The position numbers and the translations under genes are program-made. Of a DNA stretch of 62,114 nt, positions 43,971-52,225 are shown one piece after another (within the stretch, counting starts at the first letter, position 1; each line of letters begins with the position of its first letter). The notes under the pieces were generated by a model, which saw only the letters and a list, made by a program, of their open reading frames with translations, was not told where the DNA came from and did no database searches. Source of the DNA: Streptomyces barringtoniae (lineage in GTDB: Bacteria; Actinomycetota; Actinomycetes; Streptomycetales; Streptomycetaceae); assembly GCF_020819595.1 (NCBI RefSeq), contig NZ_JAJHNP010000035.1, forward strand, positions 1 through 62,114, given 5' to 3'.

Positions 43971-45433
43971 TGCTGTTTCAAGCGGACGTGCTCGGTGAGG
44001 GTTTCGGTTCGTTTCACGGTCTTCCCAGGCTCGTGCCGTGGTGCTGGCCTGCGGTTTTTCGAGCCGAGTGGGCGTCCGGGGCCCGGCCGGGCGGGTTTCG
44101 GCCCGCCCGCTGGACGGGTGGTCTTCGCGCGGAGGTGACGGAACCCCCGGCGGACCCGGGCGGGTGTGAGTCGGCGGGGCTCGACGGGCCGTTCCCAGGG
44201 GCGGCGCAGGTCCTCGGCGAGGGGTCGGGCGAGGCGGAGCTGGGTGTGGGCGGCGATCACCAGCCAGGTCCACAGGTCCGCGGTGTCGGGGTGGCGGACC
44301 ATCGGGCGGGTCCACCCGAGGGTCTGCTTGAGGAACCGGAAGGTGTGCTCCAGATCGAACCTACGGAGGAACGCTTACCAGCGCACGTCCACCTGGTCAG
44401 CGGCGAGGCCGGTGGCTGAGGTCCACAGCCATACCGGTTTCGCCTCACGCTAGCCGGGCAGGCGCTCCACCTCGAGGCGGATCAATGTGCCGTGCTGCGT
44501 TGGCAGTTCGCCCTCGTGATCGAGCCAGGAACTGCGGGCCTGCAGCTTGGGGTGCATGCGGTCCCAGGCGCGCGCCTCGGGCCGGCCATAACGGGCGGTG
44601 TCGCAGGTGGTGACGTGGTCGGAGCGGTGCCAAGTGTCGGGCTGGGCGAGGGTGAACTTCGCCCCGTGCTTGCGAGGGCGCCCGCCCCGGGGAGTGGAGC
44701 GCGCGGGGCCTGCGTCCTGGTACATCACCCGGTCCGAGCGTAGTCGGGCCATCACCTCCACCGGCAGCTCGCACAGCGCGTCGGCGAGGCGGGGAGCGTC
44801 GTAGCCGGCGTCCAGTACGATCAGGATCGCCTTGCTTCCCGGCTGCCACTGCCCGGAAGCGATCAACCGCCGGACCACGTCGCGTAGTTGGGCCGCGGTC
44901 ACAGCGATCGCGTCGTCGGTCGGACCCAGGCGCACGGCATCGAGCAGGGCGCACCAGGAGGTGCGGCCGGTCTCCAGGGCGGCGACGAAGGAGTACGGCC
45001 AGCCGGGCACGGACTGGTCGCTGGAGCGGCCGCCGCGTCCGTAGACGTGGCAGAAGAGGCGGTCGGGGCTGGTTGGGGCGTCCGGGCGCAGCCAGTTGCA
45101 CACGTCCGCCGCGAGCACGATCCGCCCATCGGCGGCGCCCGGCAGCGGGAGGTCGGCCAGGGCGCGGCGCAGGCGACGCGGCTGCAACCACCCCTTATCC
45201 AGTGCGGCATACATCGCACCATGCCCGCGCCGGTGCTCGACCGCCAGCGTCAGCTCGACCAGCGACTTCACCGGGCCGTCCGTGCACAGCATCGCGTCGG
45301 TCAGCTCGAAGAGCGCGTCCGAGCGTGAATACAGGGACTCATAGAACTCAACCCGACAGCGGGACAAGGCGGCCAATGCCTCGACGGCGGGGGGATCCGG
45401 AGAAACACTCATCTTTAGCGGCCGTTCCTTCAC
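43961..45433 (-). pseudogene. IS transposase with two internal stop codons
   Basis: Coding runs from ATG 45433 (MKERPLKMSVSPDPPAVEALAALSRCRVEFYESL) through FELTDAMLC…DGRIVLAADVCNWLRPDA…LIVLDAGYDAPRL, the acidic strands of a DDE transposase of the kind labelled NF041680 in streptomycetes. TAG at 44450-44452 and TAA at 44375-44377 interrupt the frame. It then continues in the same phase: AFLRRFDLEHTFRFLKQTLGWT…TWLVIAAHTQLRLARPLAEDLRRPWERP to 43961. Phase is kept throughout, so only two point changes inactivate it. Confidence 0.85.
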
Positions 45434-45519
45434 ACTCCGTTACTCGACATCTCGAAGCGTGGAGGACGGCCGTGTCACGTGCTCCCGGAAACGGGAGATC
45501 TCAGCAGGTCGGATGACGT

Positions 45520-45542
45520 GCGAGGTTAAACAACAAGCTGAG
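45520..45542. repeat. Right inverted repeat of the IS element
   Basis: 23 bp, begins GCGAGGTTAAACAACAAGCT; reverse complement of 43948-43970. A related, diverged end occurs again at 46399-46421. Confidence 0.88.
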
Positions 45543-45645
45543 CTGAACCGCTGACGGGTGGTTCCGGAATACGCCGGAGACCTGCCTTCTGCCAGCGGCA
45601 GAACACCGGCCCGACCAGGCTCGACGATCACTACAGTCCAGGCTC

Positions 45646-46371
45646 ATGACGACGGTTACAACGCGCACGATCGAATACGCGGCCGACGGCTTGACGATGA
45701 TCGGGCACCTCGCTCTCCCGGCCGGTGTCGACCGCCGGCCCGCGGTCCTGGTCGGGCCCGAGGGGGTGGGGCTCAGCGACGTCGAGCGCCGCCGGGCCGA
45801 TGTGCTCGCCGAGCTGGGATACGTGGCGCTGGCCTTCGACCTCCACGGCGGGCGCTATTTGGGCGACCCTGAGGAGATGTTGGCCCGTTGCATGCCGCTG
45901 CTCGCCGACCCCGACCGGATGCGAGGCATCGGCCACGTGGCGCTCGACGTGCTCCGCGCCGAGCCGCGGACCGCCCCGGACCGGATCGCCGCCGTCGGCT
46001 ACGGCACCGGGGGCGCAATCGCGCTGGAACTCGGGCGCGACGGCGTCGACCTGCGCGCGATCGCGACAGTCAACGGACTGACCACCGGCCGACCAGGCGA
46101 GACGGCGCGCATTCACTGCCCGGTGTGGGCCGGGGTCGGGTCGGAAGACCCGATCATGCCGCCCGCGCAACGGGACGCATTCACCGCCGAGATGCAGGCT
46201 GCGGGCGTCGACTGGCGCCTCGTGGTCTACGGCGGCGCCTTGCACGCCTTCCATCACCCACCGGTCGACCACATCGTGCGTCCCGGGGTCGGTTATCACC
46301 CTCAGCACGCGCAGCGAGCTTGGCGGGACGTCGTCGACCTGCTCGCCGAGTGCCTGCCCATAACGGAGTGA
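45646..46371 (+). CDS. Dienelactone hydrolase family alpha/beta hydrolase, nucleophile replaced
   Basis: 241 residues. It follows the dienelactone hydrolase pattern: PAVLVGPEGVGLSDVERRRADVLAELGYVALAFDLHG, then IAAVGYGTGGAIALELGRDG, a VWAGVGSEDPIMP acid loop, and the GGALHAFHHP histidine region. The acid and His are present. However, the elbow expected as GYCFGG (Cys nucleophile) or GYSxGG reads GYGTGG, so the nucleophile is Gly. The protein may be a non-catalytic or atypical member. It lies between the IS right end and a degenerate IS-like end. Confidence 0.82.
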   Translation: MTTVTTRTIEYAADGLTMIGHLALPAGVDRRPAVLVGPEGVGLSDVERRRADVLAELGYVALAFDLHGGRYLGDPEEMLARCMPLLADPDRMRGIGHVALDVLRAEPRTAPDRIAAVGYGTGGAIALELGRDGVDLRAIATVNGLTTGRPGETARIHCPVWAGVGSEDPIMPPAQRDAFTAEMQAAGVDWRLVVYGGALHAFHHPPVDHIVRPGVGYHPQHAQRAWRDVVDLLAECLPITE

Positions 46372-46398
46372 TCTGGGCACTGGGGTTTGTTCACAGGC

Positions 46399-46421
46399 TC
46401 TGACCTTGTTCTTTAACCTCT
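46399..46421. repeat. Degenerate IS end related to the 43.9-kb element
   Basis: CTGACCTTGTTCTTTAACCT… matches the 23-bp end at 43948 at most positions and in the same orientation. It is probably the trace of a second copy or relative. With the element's right end at 45520 it flanks the hydrolase gene. Confidence 0.45.
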
Positions 46422-46428
46422 TAGCCAG

Positions 46429-47110
46429 TCACCCCAACAGGGCAGCCGTGAACATCTCGTGGTGAGCCACCAGCCACTGCTGGATGCGGTCCCAACGCTG
46501 CCAACCACCGTGCTCGGGACAGCGCCTGGGTGTAGACGGGGTCACCGTCGGCCACTCGATCAGCGACGAAGGCCCGGCAGGATGCGGTGGCTTGCTCGAT
46601 AACGCCAGGCAATTCACCGCGCTCCTGCGGGGAGAGACCGTAGCCGTCGGCGAGGATCCGCAGTCGTGCCGGAGCATCCAGCCCGCGGGATAGAGAACTG
46701 CCGCGGACGTAGGATCAAGCATGGGAACCCAGTAGCGGGCGGTCATGGCAACGTCCCATACTGCTCGGCCGGGGGCCGCCAGGTCGAAATCGATCAGTGC
46801 TGTGGCACGGCCGTTGCGGAAGACGACGTTTTCCGGGCACACATCGTTGTGGCACAGCATCGTTCCTCCCGCCGGGTCGGCCAGGGATCGGGGCCACTCA
46901 GCGCAGGCGTCAACCACGATGGCCGCGCTGGCGTCGTGCAGGCGCCTCAACAGGCTTCCCACCGATCTCGATGCGGTCTCGGTCATCACCCAGCGCGGAA
47001 ACGGCGGCAGAGCGACGTCGCCCGGGATGAAGGTCGGCTGCTCGCGGCCGTCCGCGGTAAGACGGATCGGCCTCGGAGCCGCATCGAACCAGCGTCGCCC
47101 CTGGGGCGGC
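46429..47110 (-). pseudogene. Aminoglycoside/choline phosphotransferase-like (APH) remnant
   Basis: The minus strand reads DVALPPFPRWVMTETASRSVGSLLRRLHDA…GGTMLCHNDVCPENVVFRNGRATALIDFDLAAPGRAVWDVAMTARYWVPM. This has the APH catalytic HNDxxPxNxxF loop and metal-binding IDFDxA. Frame shifts follow near 46680 and again near 46520 before GWQRWDRIQQWLVAHHEMFTAALLG. The N-terminal lobe is missing and replaced by an unrelated signal-peptide gene start. Inactive. Confidence 0.72.
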
Positions 47111-47281
47111 GGAGATGAGCGCAGGCTGCAGGGCGCCGGGGTTGGAGTCGCAGTCCACCATGGTGGGCTGGGCAACGGCGACGGGACTGGTGCCGACGAG
47201 ACCGACCGCCACTGCCCCCGCACTCGCGATCACCGTCGTCGCTCTTACCCACCAGCGCCACAGTGCCCGATCCGCCCTCAT
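47111..47281 (-). pseudogene. N-terminal fragment of a secreted protein
   Basis: ATG 47281 (AGGAGA upstream) starts MRADRALWRWWVRATTVIASAGAVAVGLVGTSPVAVAQPT, a clear Sec signal peptide. It is followed by VDCDSNPGALQPALISAAPGATL, like the start of beta-helix/right-handed repeat secreted proteins. After ~57 residues it runs into the APH remnant. Confidence 0.6.
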
Positions 47282-47586
47282 CACCCTGTGCCTTCTCCTG
47301 TCTGTACCTGGCGAAGGACCATCGGCCCTGCGTGTCCGTTGCCCCCTTGGCCCTGCCTTCGTGCGCCGACTTCTTGCCAGCGCACCCACGGCCGGAACAA
47401 CGGATGCCCTCGTCGGTGGTGGCCGCGGTGGCTGCGGCCCACGCATCGCCCGGATGGGCGGGGACAATGCCCGGTCCGGCCCACAGCCGCTCGGCGTGCA
47501 GGCGTTTGCCACGGGTACGCAGAGCGAGTGAGGGCCTGATCGGAGGCGAGTGTGGACAGGTCTTCTTCGAGGCGCCGAGCCTGGAA
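47282..47586. other. No gene recognised
   Basis: About 300 bp. One minus-strand frame (…RCSGRGCAGKKSAHEGRAKGATDTQGRWSFARYRQEKA) looks mildly protein-like but has no start, family or ribosome site I can support. It may be another relic. Confidence 0.3.
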
Positions 47587-48027
47587 TCAGGTAGCGCGGA
47601 GACGGCCACCACCCGACACCGACGGTCGCTGAAGGAGCACGGCCCGGCGGGGGCGATCTTCCGGCGTTTCGGCCGGCCGCAGAACCAGACACTCGCTGGA
47701 AGCGATCGGCACCCCCCCGGCGAAGCCCACGAGGCCCGACAGCAGGCCGACCGACGCCGACGGTTCGTCCGCCCCGGCCACGCCGCAGAACACGGACGCC
47801 ACGGCGGTGAACGTCAGGGCCGCCAGCACCCACGGCTCCCGCAGCGGCGAGCCGAAGCGCTCCACCATGCTCGCCCACCAGGTCCAGCCAGCCGTCACGC
47901 AGAACACCACAGCGGCTGGGGGCAGCAGTACCACCGGCGCCCACCTCGCCGTGTCACCCTCGGGCAGGCGATGCCCGGCCCGGTAGCCGACCCAGGCCAG
48001 CCACACCGGGTATACAGCCGACACCAC
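47587..48027 (-). CDS. Small integral membrane protein, possibly truncated
   Basis: 146-residue frame with at least three hydrophobic stretches: PVVLLPPAAVVFCVTAGWTWW, WVLAALTFTAVASVFCGVAG and VGLLSGLVGFAGGVPI. The listed start has no good ribosome site and the N-terminus begins close to a helix, so the 5' end may be missing. No family recognised. Confidence 0.5.
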   Translation of the reverse strand: MVSAVYPVWLAWVGYRAGHRLPEGDTARWAPVVLLPPAAVVFCVTAGWTWWASMVERFGSPLREPWVLAALTFTAVASVFCGVAGADEPSASVGLLSGLVGFAGGVPIASSECLVLRPAETPEDRPRRAVLLQRPSVSGGGRLRAT

Positions 48028-48138
48028 GCGCGATGCCGGCTGAAGCTGCCCTACTCCGTTGAGCTCCGGACCAAGTGGGGCGGTGACCTTGGCCGTTTCC
48101 CGAGATCCTTATCACGGTGGGTGCCCTCGACGCGTTCT

Positions 48139-48720
48139 TCAAGGCGTGGGCGCGGTGAGATACCGCTGGACCGTGGGTCCGAGCCAGTCCACGATCTCGT
48201 CGCGGTCGAGCGCCACGCTCGCCGGGAACCGCAGCACGTAGCGCGTCAGCGCGAGCCCCAGCACTGTCGAGGCGCACAGTGCCGCCCGCGCCGGTGCCTG
48301 CTCCGGATCGGGACCCACCTGGCGGGCCAGCGGGATCAACTGCTCGCGCAGCACGCTCTGCATGCGATCGGCGGCGGCCGGATCGGTGGCCCCGACCCGC
48401 ATCAGTGCGGTGAGCTCCCCGTTCTCCTCCCACAGGGTGAGGAAGTGGCTCACCAGCGTACGGCCGATCGCCTCGCGCGGTTCGACGGGCAGGTCGGGCA
48501 GTCCGGGGTCGATCGCGACGGCAGCTGCGAACAGGCCCGCCTTGCTGTCGTAGTAGCGCATCACCATCGATGGGTCGATCTTCGCGTCGCGCGCGATGGC
48601 CCGGATGGTCGCCTTCTCGTAGCCGTCCGCCGCGAACCGCTCGCGAGCCGCGGTGAGGATCGCGGCGCGGGTTGCGTCGGAACGCCGTACGGCCTGCTGG
48701 TTCTCCGTGGTGCCGGTCAT
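48139..48720 (-). CDS. TetR family transcriptional regulator
   Basis: 193 residues from ATG 48720; a longer frame to 48819 would run through the operator array and is rejected. The HTH is typical: RAAILTAARERFAADGYEKATIRAIARDAKIDPSMVMRYYDSKAGLF. The C-terminal domain (GRTLVSHFLTLWEENGELTALMRVG) fits the TetR_C subgroup that follows the YYxSK end. It diverges from the ABM-monooxygenase gene with four CAAC-N4-GTTG palindromes between them, so it very likely represses both. Confidence 0.92.
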   Translation of the reverse strand: MTGTTENQQAVRRSDATRAAILTAARERFAADGYEKATIRAIARDAKIDPSMVMRYYDSKAGLFAAAVAIDPGLPDLPVEPREAIGRTLVSHFLTLWEENGELTALMRVGATDPAAADRMQSVLREQLIPLARQVGPDPEQAPARAALCASTVLGLALTRYVLRFPASVALDRDEIVDWLGPTVQRYLTAPTP

Positions 48721-48736
48721 GCCTACGAATGTAGGC

Positions 48737-48815
48737 CAACGCCTGTTGACAGTCCAGGGTCGTGCCCTTACGTTTGCCAACACATGTTGCCAACGCGTGT
48801 TGCCAACATGTGTTG
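48737..48815. promoter_or_regulatory. Operator array: four CAACnnnnGTTG palindromes
   Basis: Sites: 48737-48748 CAACGCCTGTTG, 48778-48789 CAACACATGTTG, 48791-48802 CAACGCGTGTTG, 48804-48815 CAACATGTGTTG. The last three are spaced exactly 13 bp apart start to start. They sit between the divergent TetR and ABM genes and overlap likely promoter elements. This is a strong candidate TetR operator with cooperative binding. Confidence 0.8.
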
Positions 48816-48869
48816 TCAAGATCGCGATACCTCTGAGCGGACAACCGATAGCGAGAGGACGTACCCGAA

Positions 48870-49220
48870 ATGGCCAAGCTCCAGAGTCTCGACCCGCACA
48901 CGCCGATGTTCGCGCAGTTCCAGGAGAAGACCGGGCCCATCGTCCTGGCCAACACCTTCGTCGTCCCGAAGGAGAGGTACGCGTCGTTCCTGCCCCTCTT
49001 CCGGCGGCAGGCCGAGTTCATGAAGGCTCAGCCGGGATTCGTCTCCCTGCAGATGCACAAGGGGACGGCGGACAGCCGGCTGCTGATGAACGTCGCTGTC
49101 TGGGAGTCGACTGAGGCACTCGCCACGGCGTTCGGCAGCCCGGAGTTTCAGCGCATGGCGGCCGATTTCCCTGACGACATCGTGTCGTACCCGCACATCT
49201 TCGAGCAGATCGACGTATGA
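48870..49220 (+). CDS. Antibiotic biosynthesis monooxygenase (ABM) domain protein
   Basis: 116 residues. The core reads GPIVLANTFVVPKERYASFLPLFRRQAEFMKAQPGFVSLQMHKGT…LLMNVAVWESTEALATAFGSPEFQ, the ferredoxin-like dimeric alpha/beta barrel pattern of ABM/YgiN-type proteins (PGFVSxxLH and VxWES elements). Such proteins are cofactor-free oxygenases in quinone/polyketide pathways or stress-related. It is the first gene after the operator array and so probably induced when the TetR ligand is present. Confidence 0.87.
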   Translation: MAKLQSLDPHTPMFAQFQEKTGPIVLANTFVVPKERYASFLPLFRRQAEFMKAQPGFVSLQMHKGTADSRLLMNVAVWESTEALATAFGSPEFQRMAADFPDDIVSYPHIFEQIDV

Positions 49221-49359
49221 CGCGGCAGCTGTGGCCAGGGGAGGCAGCCGGAGGAACCCAGCACCCCCCTAGGCAGTCACGCATCCCCACCATGCCACGG
49301 GGTCGCCGAGACCGCCGACCAACCCACCACGCACAGCCCGTCCCTGACAAGAAGTCCCA

Positions 49360-49746
49360 ATGGCCGTGGAACTGAATCACACCATCGTCCCCACCCGTGA
49401 CCCGCAAGCCTCGGCGCAGTTCCTGGCCGACATCCTCGGCCTGAGTGTCGATCCGCCGGTGGCGCACTTCACGCCGGTCACGCTGGCCAACCAAGTCAGC
49501 CTGGACTACGACCAGATGGACGACTTCGAGCCGCACCACTACGCGTTCATGGTCAGCGAGCAGGAATTCGACGCCGCACTCGCCCGCATCCAGCACAGTG
49601 GAATCACCCATTACGGCGATCCCGCATGCCGAGAGATCGGACAGATCTATCGCAGTAAGCGCACCGAGGGCCGCAGGGGCACCTACTTCCACGACCCTGA
49701 CGGACATCTCATGGAGCTCCTCACCCCGGGCGGCGCCGGATCGTGA
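49360..49746 (+). CDS. VOC (glyoxalase/bleomycin resistance) family protein
   Basis: 128 residues: ELNHTIVPTRDPQASAQFLADILGL opens with the first metal-ligand His strand, and RRGTYFHDPDGHLMELLTPG ends with the typical FxDPDGxxxEL strand with the Glu ligand. HHYAFMVSEQEFDAAL lies in the middle. One complete glyoxalase module. It follows the ABM gene on the same strand by 139 bp and may share its regulation; substrate unknown. Confidence 0.88.
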   Translation: MAVELNHTIVPTRDPQASAQFLADILGLSVDPPVAHFTPVTLANQVSLDYDQMDDFEPHHYAFMVSEQEFDAALARIQHSGITHYGDPACREIGQIYRSKRTEGRRGTYFHDPDGHLMELLTPGGAGS

Positions 49747-49933
49747 GTCCGACGGCGGCCCAGCGGATCACGGCTGCGCTGGTGGTGGCGGCATCGCATT
49801 CGTAGTCGCGGGCGATGCGGCGATGCCCAGTCAGCCACGCCAGTGCCCGCCATCTTGCATGTCATCGGCCGCCCCAGCTACCCCGCCGCTGAACCCTGCC
49901 CCATCCCAGGCTGAACATCGAAGGAGAAGCACC

Positions 49934-50362
49934 ATGTCGCTGAAGAACGTCAATACCGTCCTGGCCACCGCCTGCGCCCTGTTCGCTCTCTACCTCGGGC
50001 TGTCCTTCATCCTGGCCCCGGAGGCATCCACACAAGGCGTTGGCCTGCCGAACTGGCCCGCCGGCAACGGCGACGGCTTCCTCATCATGAAGGGCACCCG
50101 CGAATTCTCGATGGGCCTGGTCATTGGCATCCTGCTGGTGACGGGCCACCGCCGCGCCCTGGGCTGGGTTCTGCTGATGGAGGCCGTCGCCCCGTTCGGC
50201 GACATGATCAACGTCTTGGCCCACCACGGCTCCATCGCCGCTGCGTACGGCATCCACGGCCTGACCTCTGCGCTGATCGCGATCACCGGCCTGCTGACCC
50301 TCCGCGAGACCGGCAAGGCCCACAAGGCCCCCGCCCCAGCGCCCGCCGCGCAGCCCGCCTGA
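49934..50362 (+). CDS. DUF4267 integral membrane protein
   Basis: 142 residues from ATG 49934 with AAGGAG 7 nt upstream. Four hydrophobic helices: TVLATACALFALYLGLSFILA, FSMGLVIGILLVT, ALGWVLLMEAVAPFGDMINVL and GIHGLTSALIAITGLLTL. The GxREFSMGLVIG…GHRRALGWVLL…PFGDMINVLAHHG pattern is that of DUF4267, a membrane family often beside TetR genes. It ends at a strong hairpin terminator, closing the ABM/VOC/DUF4267 group. Confidence 0.85.
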   Translation: MSLKNVNTVLATACALFALYLGLSFILAPEASTQGVGLPNWPAGNGDGFLIMKGTREFSMGLVIGILLVTGHRRALGWVLLMEAVAPFGDMINVLAHHGSIAAAYGIHGLTSALIAITGLLTLRETGKAHKAPAPAPAAQPA

Positions 50363-50378
50363 CAGCTGCAAAGCCCGA

Positions 50379-50412
50379 AGGGGTGGCCCGGCCACGTGGC
50401 CGGGCCACCCCT
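50379..50412 (+). terminator. Hairpin terminator after the DUF4267 gene
   Basis: A perfect 34-bp palindrome (17-bp arms, left arm AGGGGTGGCCCGGCCAC) starts 17 bp after the stop codon. No T-run follows. Probably works in both directions. Confidence 0.78.
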
Positions 50413-50842
50413 CATCTGTCAGCAACCGCCGGGAAAGGCCAGGCAGACGATCTTCTCCCAGTGAGCAACGGACTGACGGTCGAATCGGCCCCCTGCCCCG
50501 ATTCTCATAAACGGTCCAGTGCGTTCTCGAGGAACTTCTTGCCCATCCCGACCTGGCGCGCCTGGACCGGCGGCTCGATGCGATCGCCCACACCAACTGA
50601 GCGGCAGCACAGGCCTGCTGACCGGAAGCAGATCAGGTGGCCGCTCCGGACGGTTCGTCGCGCAGGAGGTCGGGGCGGGCATCGGCCGTGGCGAAGGCAC
50701 GCGTGAGCCGGCCGCGAGCGTGTCGTCGATGCGGTAGCGCCGTGCTCGTTCGTCCCGCTGGAGCAGGGGACCAGCGCCGTCCGGACCGACACGGCGCTGC
50801 ACCACCTTCACGCTGGTCAGCGTTCCGCCGATCGGCCAGGCG
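50413..50842. other. Mostly empty; possible short C-terminal gene relic
   Basis: About 430 bp. The plus strand near 50518-50600 reads VLEELLAHPDLARLDRRLDAIAHTN then stop, which looks like the end of a helical protein without its body. Other frames are low complexity. No RNA gene noticed. Confidence 0.3.
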
Positions 50843-51369
50843 ATGCCCGGGATGGACGTGATCGGCTACCTCATCGTTTCCCAGGGGCTCGACGCAACCC
50901 TGCTCGACCTGTACGAGGCAGCCGAACAGGCCCGGGGCCGAGACGCGGCGAACACCACGCTGGATCCTTCGGACATCCCCGCAACGATCAGGAAGCTAAA
51001 GGAATACACGCGTTATAATGCAGTGGACCCGCTCCTGGAGCATGTGGTCTTCACCTGGCCGCACGAGAAGCTCGCCCATCTCCTGATCGCGATGAGGGAA
51101 GAGGGCAGGCAGGCTTCCCTGACGAGTGCCGTCGTGATGAGCGAAGAGGTCAAGCAGTCGCTGCCAGAAGCCATCGTTGAGCTGGCGGCCACCTTGGCGA
51201 AGAACCCTTCGCCGCACGGAGCGAAGGAGGCAACAATTTTCTCCAGTGGGTCGGCAGGGAGCGTGGGGACAGGACGGCTTCGGAGACAGTGGCTCTGTTC
51301 CACGGCAACCAGCAGCTTGACCTGGTCACGGCCCTTCTGGACGGCGTATCCCAGCGACGACGGGCGTGA
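50843..51369 (+). pseudogene. Hypothetical protein, apparently frameshifted near 51230
   Basis: From ATG 50843 (or 50852) the frame gives MDVIGYLIVSQGLDATLLDLYEAAEQARG…DPLLEHVVFTWPHEKLAHLLIAMREEG…VELAATLAKNPSPHG, a convincing helical protein. After ~51225 its composition becomes non-coding-like. A one-base shift restores GNNFLQWVGRERGDRTASETVALFHGNQQLDLVTALLDGVSQRRRA to TGA 51367-51369. No family recognised. It may be a decayed gene or a sequence error. Confidence 0.55.
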
Positions 51370-51529
51370 CTCGTGCCGTGACCGGATAGGTTCACCGAGG
51401 TCTCGTGGTCTGCGGGCACACGGGGCACCACCGCTCGCCGGTTTCGGCTGGTCGCAGGGCTGAACGACCTCGATTGCATGGTTGTAATCAACTTGCTGCC
51501 CGTCCCCTCGGGCGGGCAGGGTCTGGATC

Positions 51530-52027
51530 ATGCTTGAACTACGCACCTTGGAAGCAGACGACTGGCCCCTTTGGCGGGAGTTGCGACTGGCCGCGCTTGC
51601 TGAGGCGCCCTACGCGTTCGGATCGACGCTGGCCCAGTGGCAGGGCTCCGGCGACCGAGAGGAACGCTGGCGTGCCCGTCTGTCGATTCCTGGCGCGCAC
51701 GATCTCATCGCGCTCCTCGACGGCCTCCCGGTGGGCATGGCCAGCGGAGTGCCGGGCGAGGGAGCGGAGAACGTGGAGTTGATCTCGATGTGGGTCAACC
51801 CCACGGCTCGAGGCAAGGGCGTGGGTGACTACCTGATCCAGGCGGTCGAGCGGTGGGCGGCAAAGCGCGGTGCCACGACGCTGCGGTTGTCCGTCATGCC
51901 GGACAACCACAAGGCGACCGCACTCTATGAGCGGCACGGTTTCACGGACACGGGTGAGCCCGGCGATCTTCTGCCCGATGGCGTGGGCAGGGAGCGGGTC
52001 ATGGCGAAGAGCCTGGCCGCTGTCTGA
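51530..52027 (+). CDS. GNAT family N-acetyltransferase
   Basis: 165 residues, ATG 51530. MLELRTLEADDWPLWRELRLAALAEAPYAFGSTL is the usual opening, and motif A is WVNPTARGKGVGDYLIQAVERWA, followed by LSVMPDNHKATALYERHGFTDTG. A complete acetyltransferase with the Q/RGxGxG acetyl-CoA loop. Substrate not predictable. A convergent terminator separates it from the I36 gene. Confidence 0.9.
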   Translation: MLELRTLEADDWPLWRELRLAALAEAPYAFGSTLAQWQGSGDREERWRARLSIPGAHDLIALLDGLPVGMASGVPGEGAENVELISMWVNPTARGKGVGDYLIQAVERWAAKRGATTLRLSVMPDNHKATALYERHGFTDTGEPGDLLPDGVGRERVMAKSLAAV

Positions 52028-52127
52028 TCCCCACATCCGGGCACGGCGGGTTCCCCCCACGTGCTCAGGCTGTGGCGGCGAGGGGCGCCCGCCCCAGCGA
52101 ATGCCCTTTAGCGCACGGGCACGCTGA

Positions 52128-52151
52128 GGGCCACGCACGACTGCGTGGCCC
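52128..52151. terminator. Hairpin terminator between convergent genes
   Basis: Perfect 10-bp stem (GGGCCACGCA / TGCGTGGCCC) with a 4-nt CGAC loop in the gap between the GNAT gene (+) and the I36 gene (-). Suitable as a bidirectional terminator. Confidence 0.7.
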
Positions 52152-52225
52152 CGGTGAGCGAATGGCAGGGGTAGCAGGCGGCCGGGTTGGGTGTCAGCGC
52201 CGGCTGCGGCCTTGTCGCGGGCAGG

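Larger units (their letters stand above)
43948..45542 (-). mobile_element. Complete IS element with perfect 23-bp inverted repeats (dead transposase)
   Basis: Perfect 23-bp inverted repeats bound the element: 43948-43970 (CTCAGCTTGTTGTTTAACCT…) and 45520-45542 (reverse complement). Length is 1595 bp with one transposase frame inside. The transposase stop codon TAA lies within the left repeat. No convincing target-site duplication was found by eye at the flanks. Confidence 0.85.

Noticed and set aside
43428..44315. 295-residue protein including the upstream part of the 43.4-kb ORF
   Set aside because: The extra N-terminal part lies inside the IS element and is antisense-like; the plausible protein begins near 43799.
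48721..48819. TetR start at 48819
   Set aside because: It would translate the operator palindromes; HTH spacing and family length fit the ATG at 48720.
49747..49933. Separate small gene between VOC and DUF4267 genes
   Set aside because: Short overlapping frames only; no ribosome site until AAGGAG at ~49921, which serves DUF4267.
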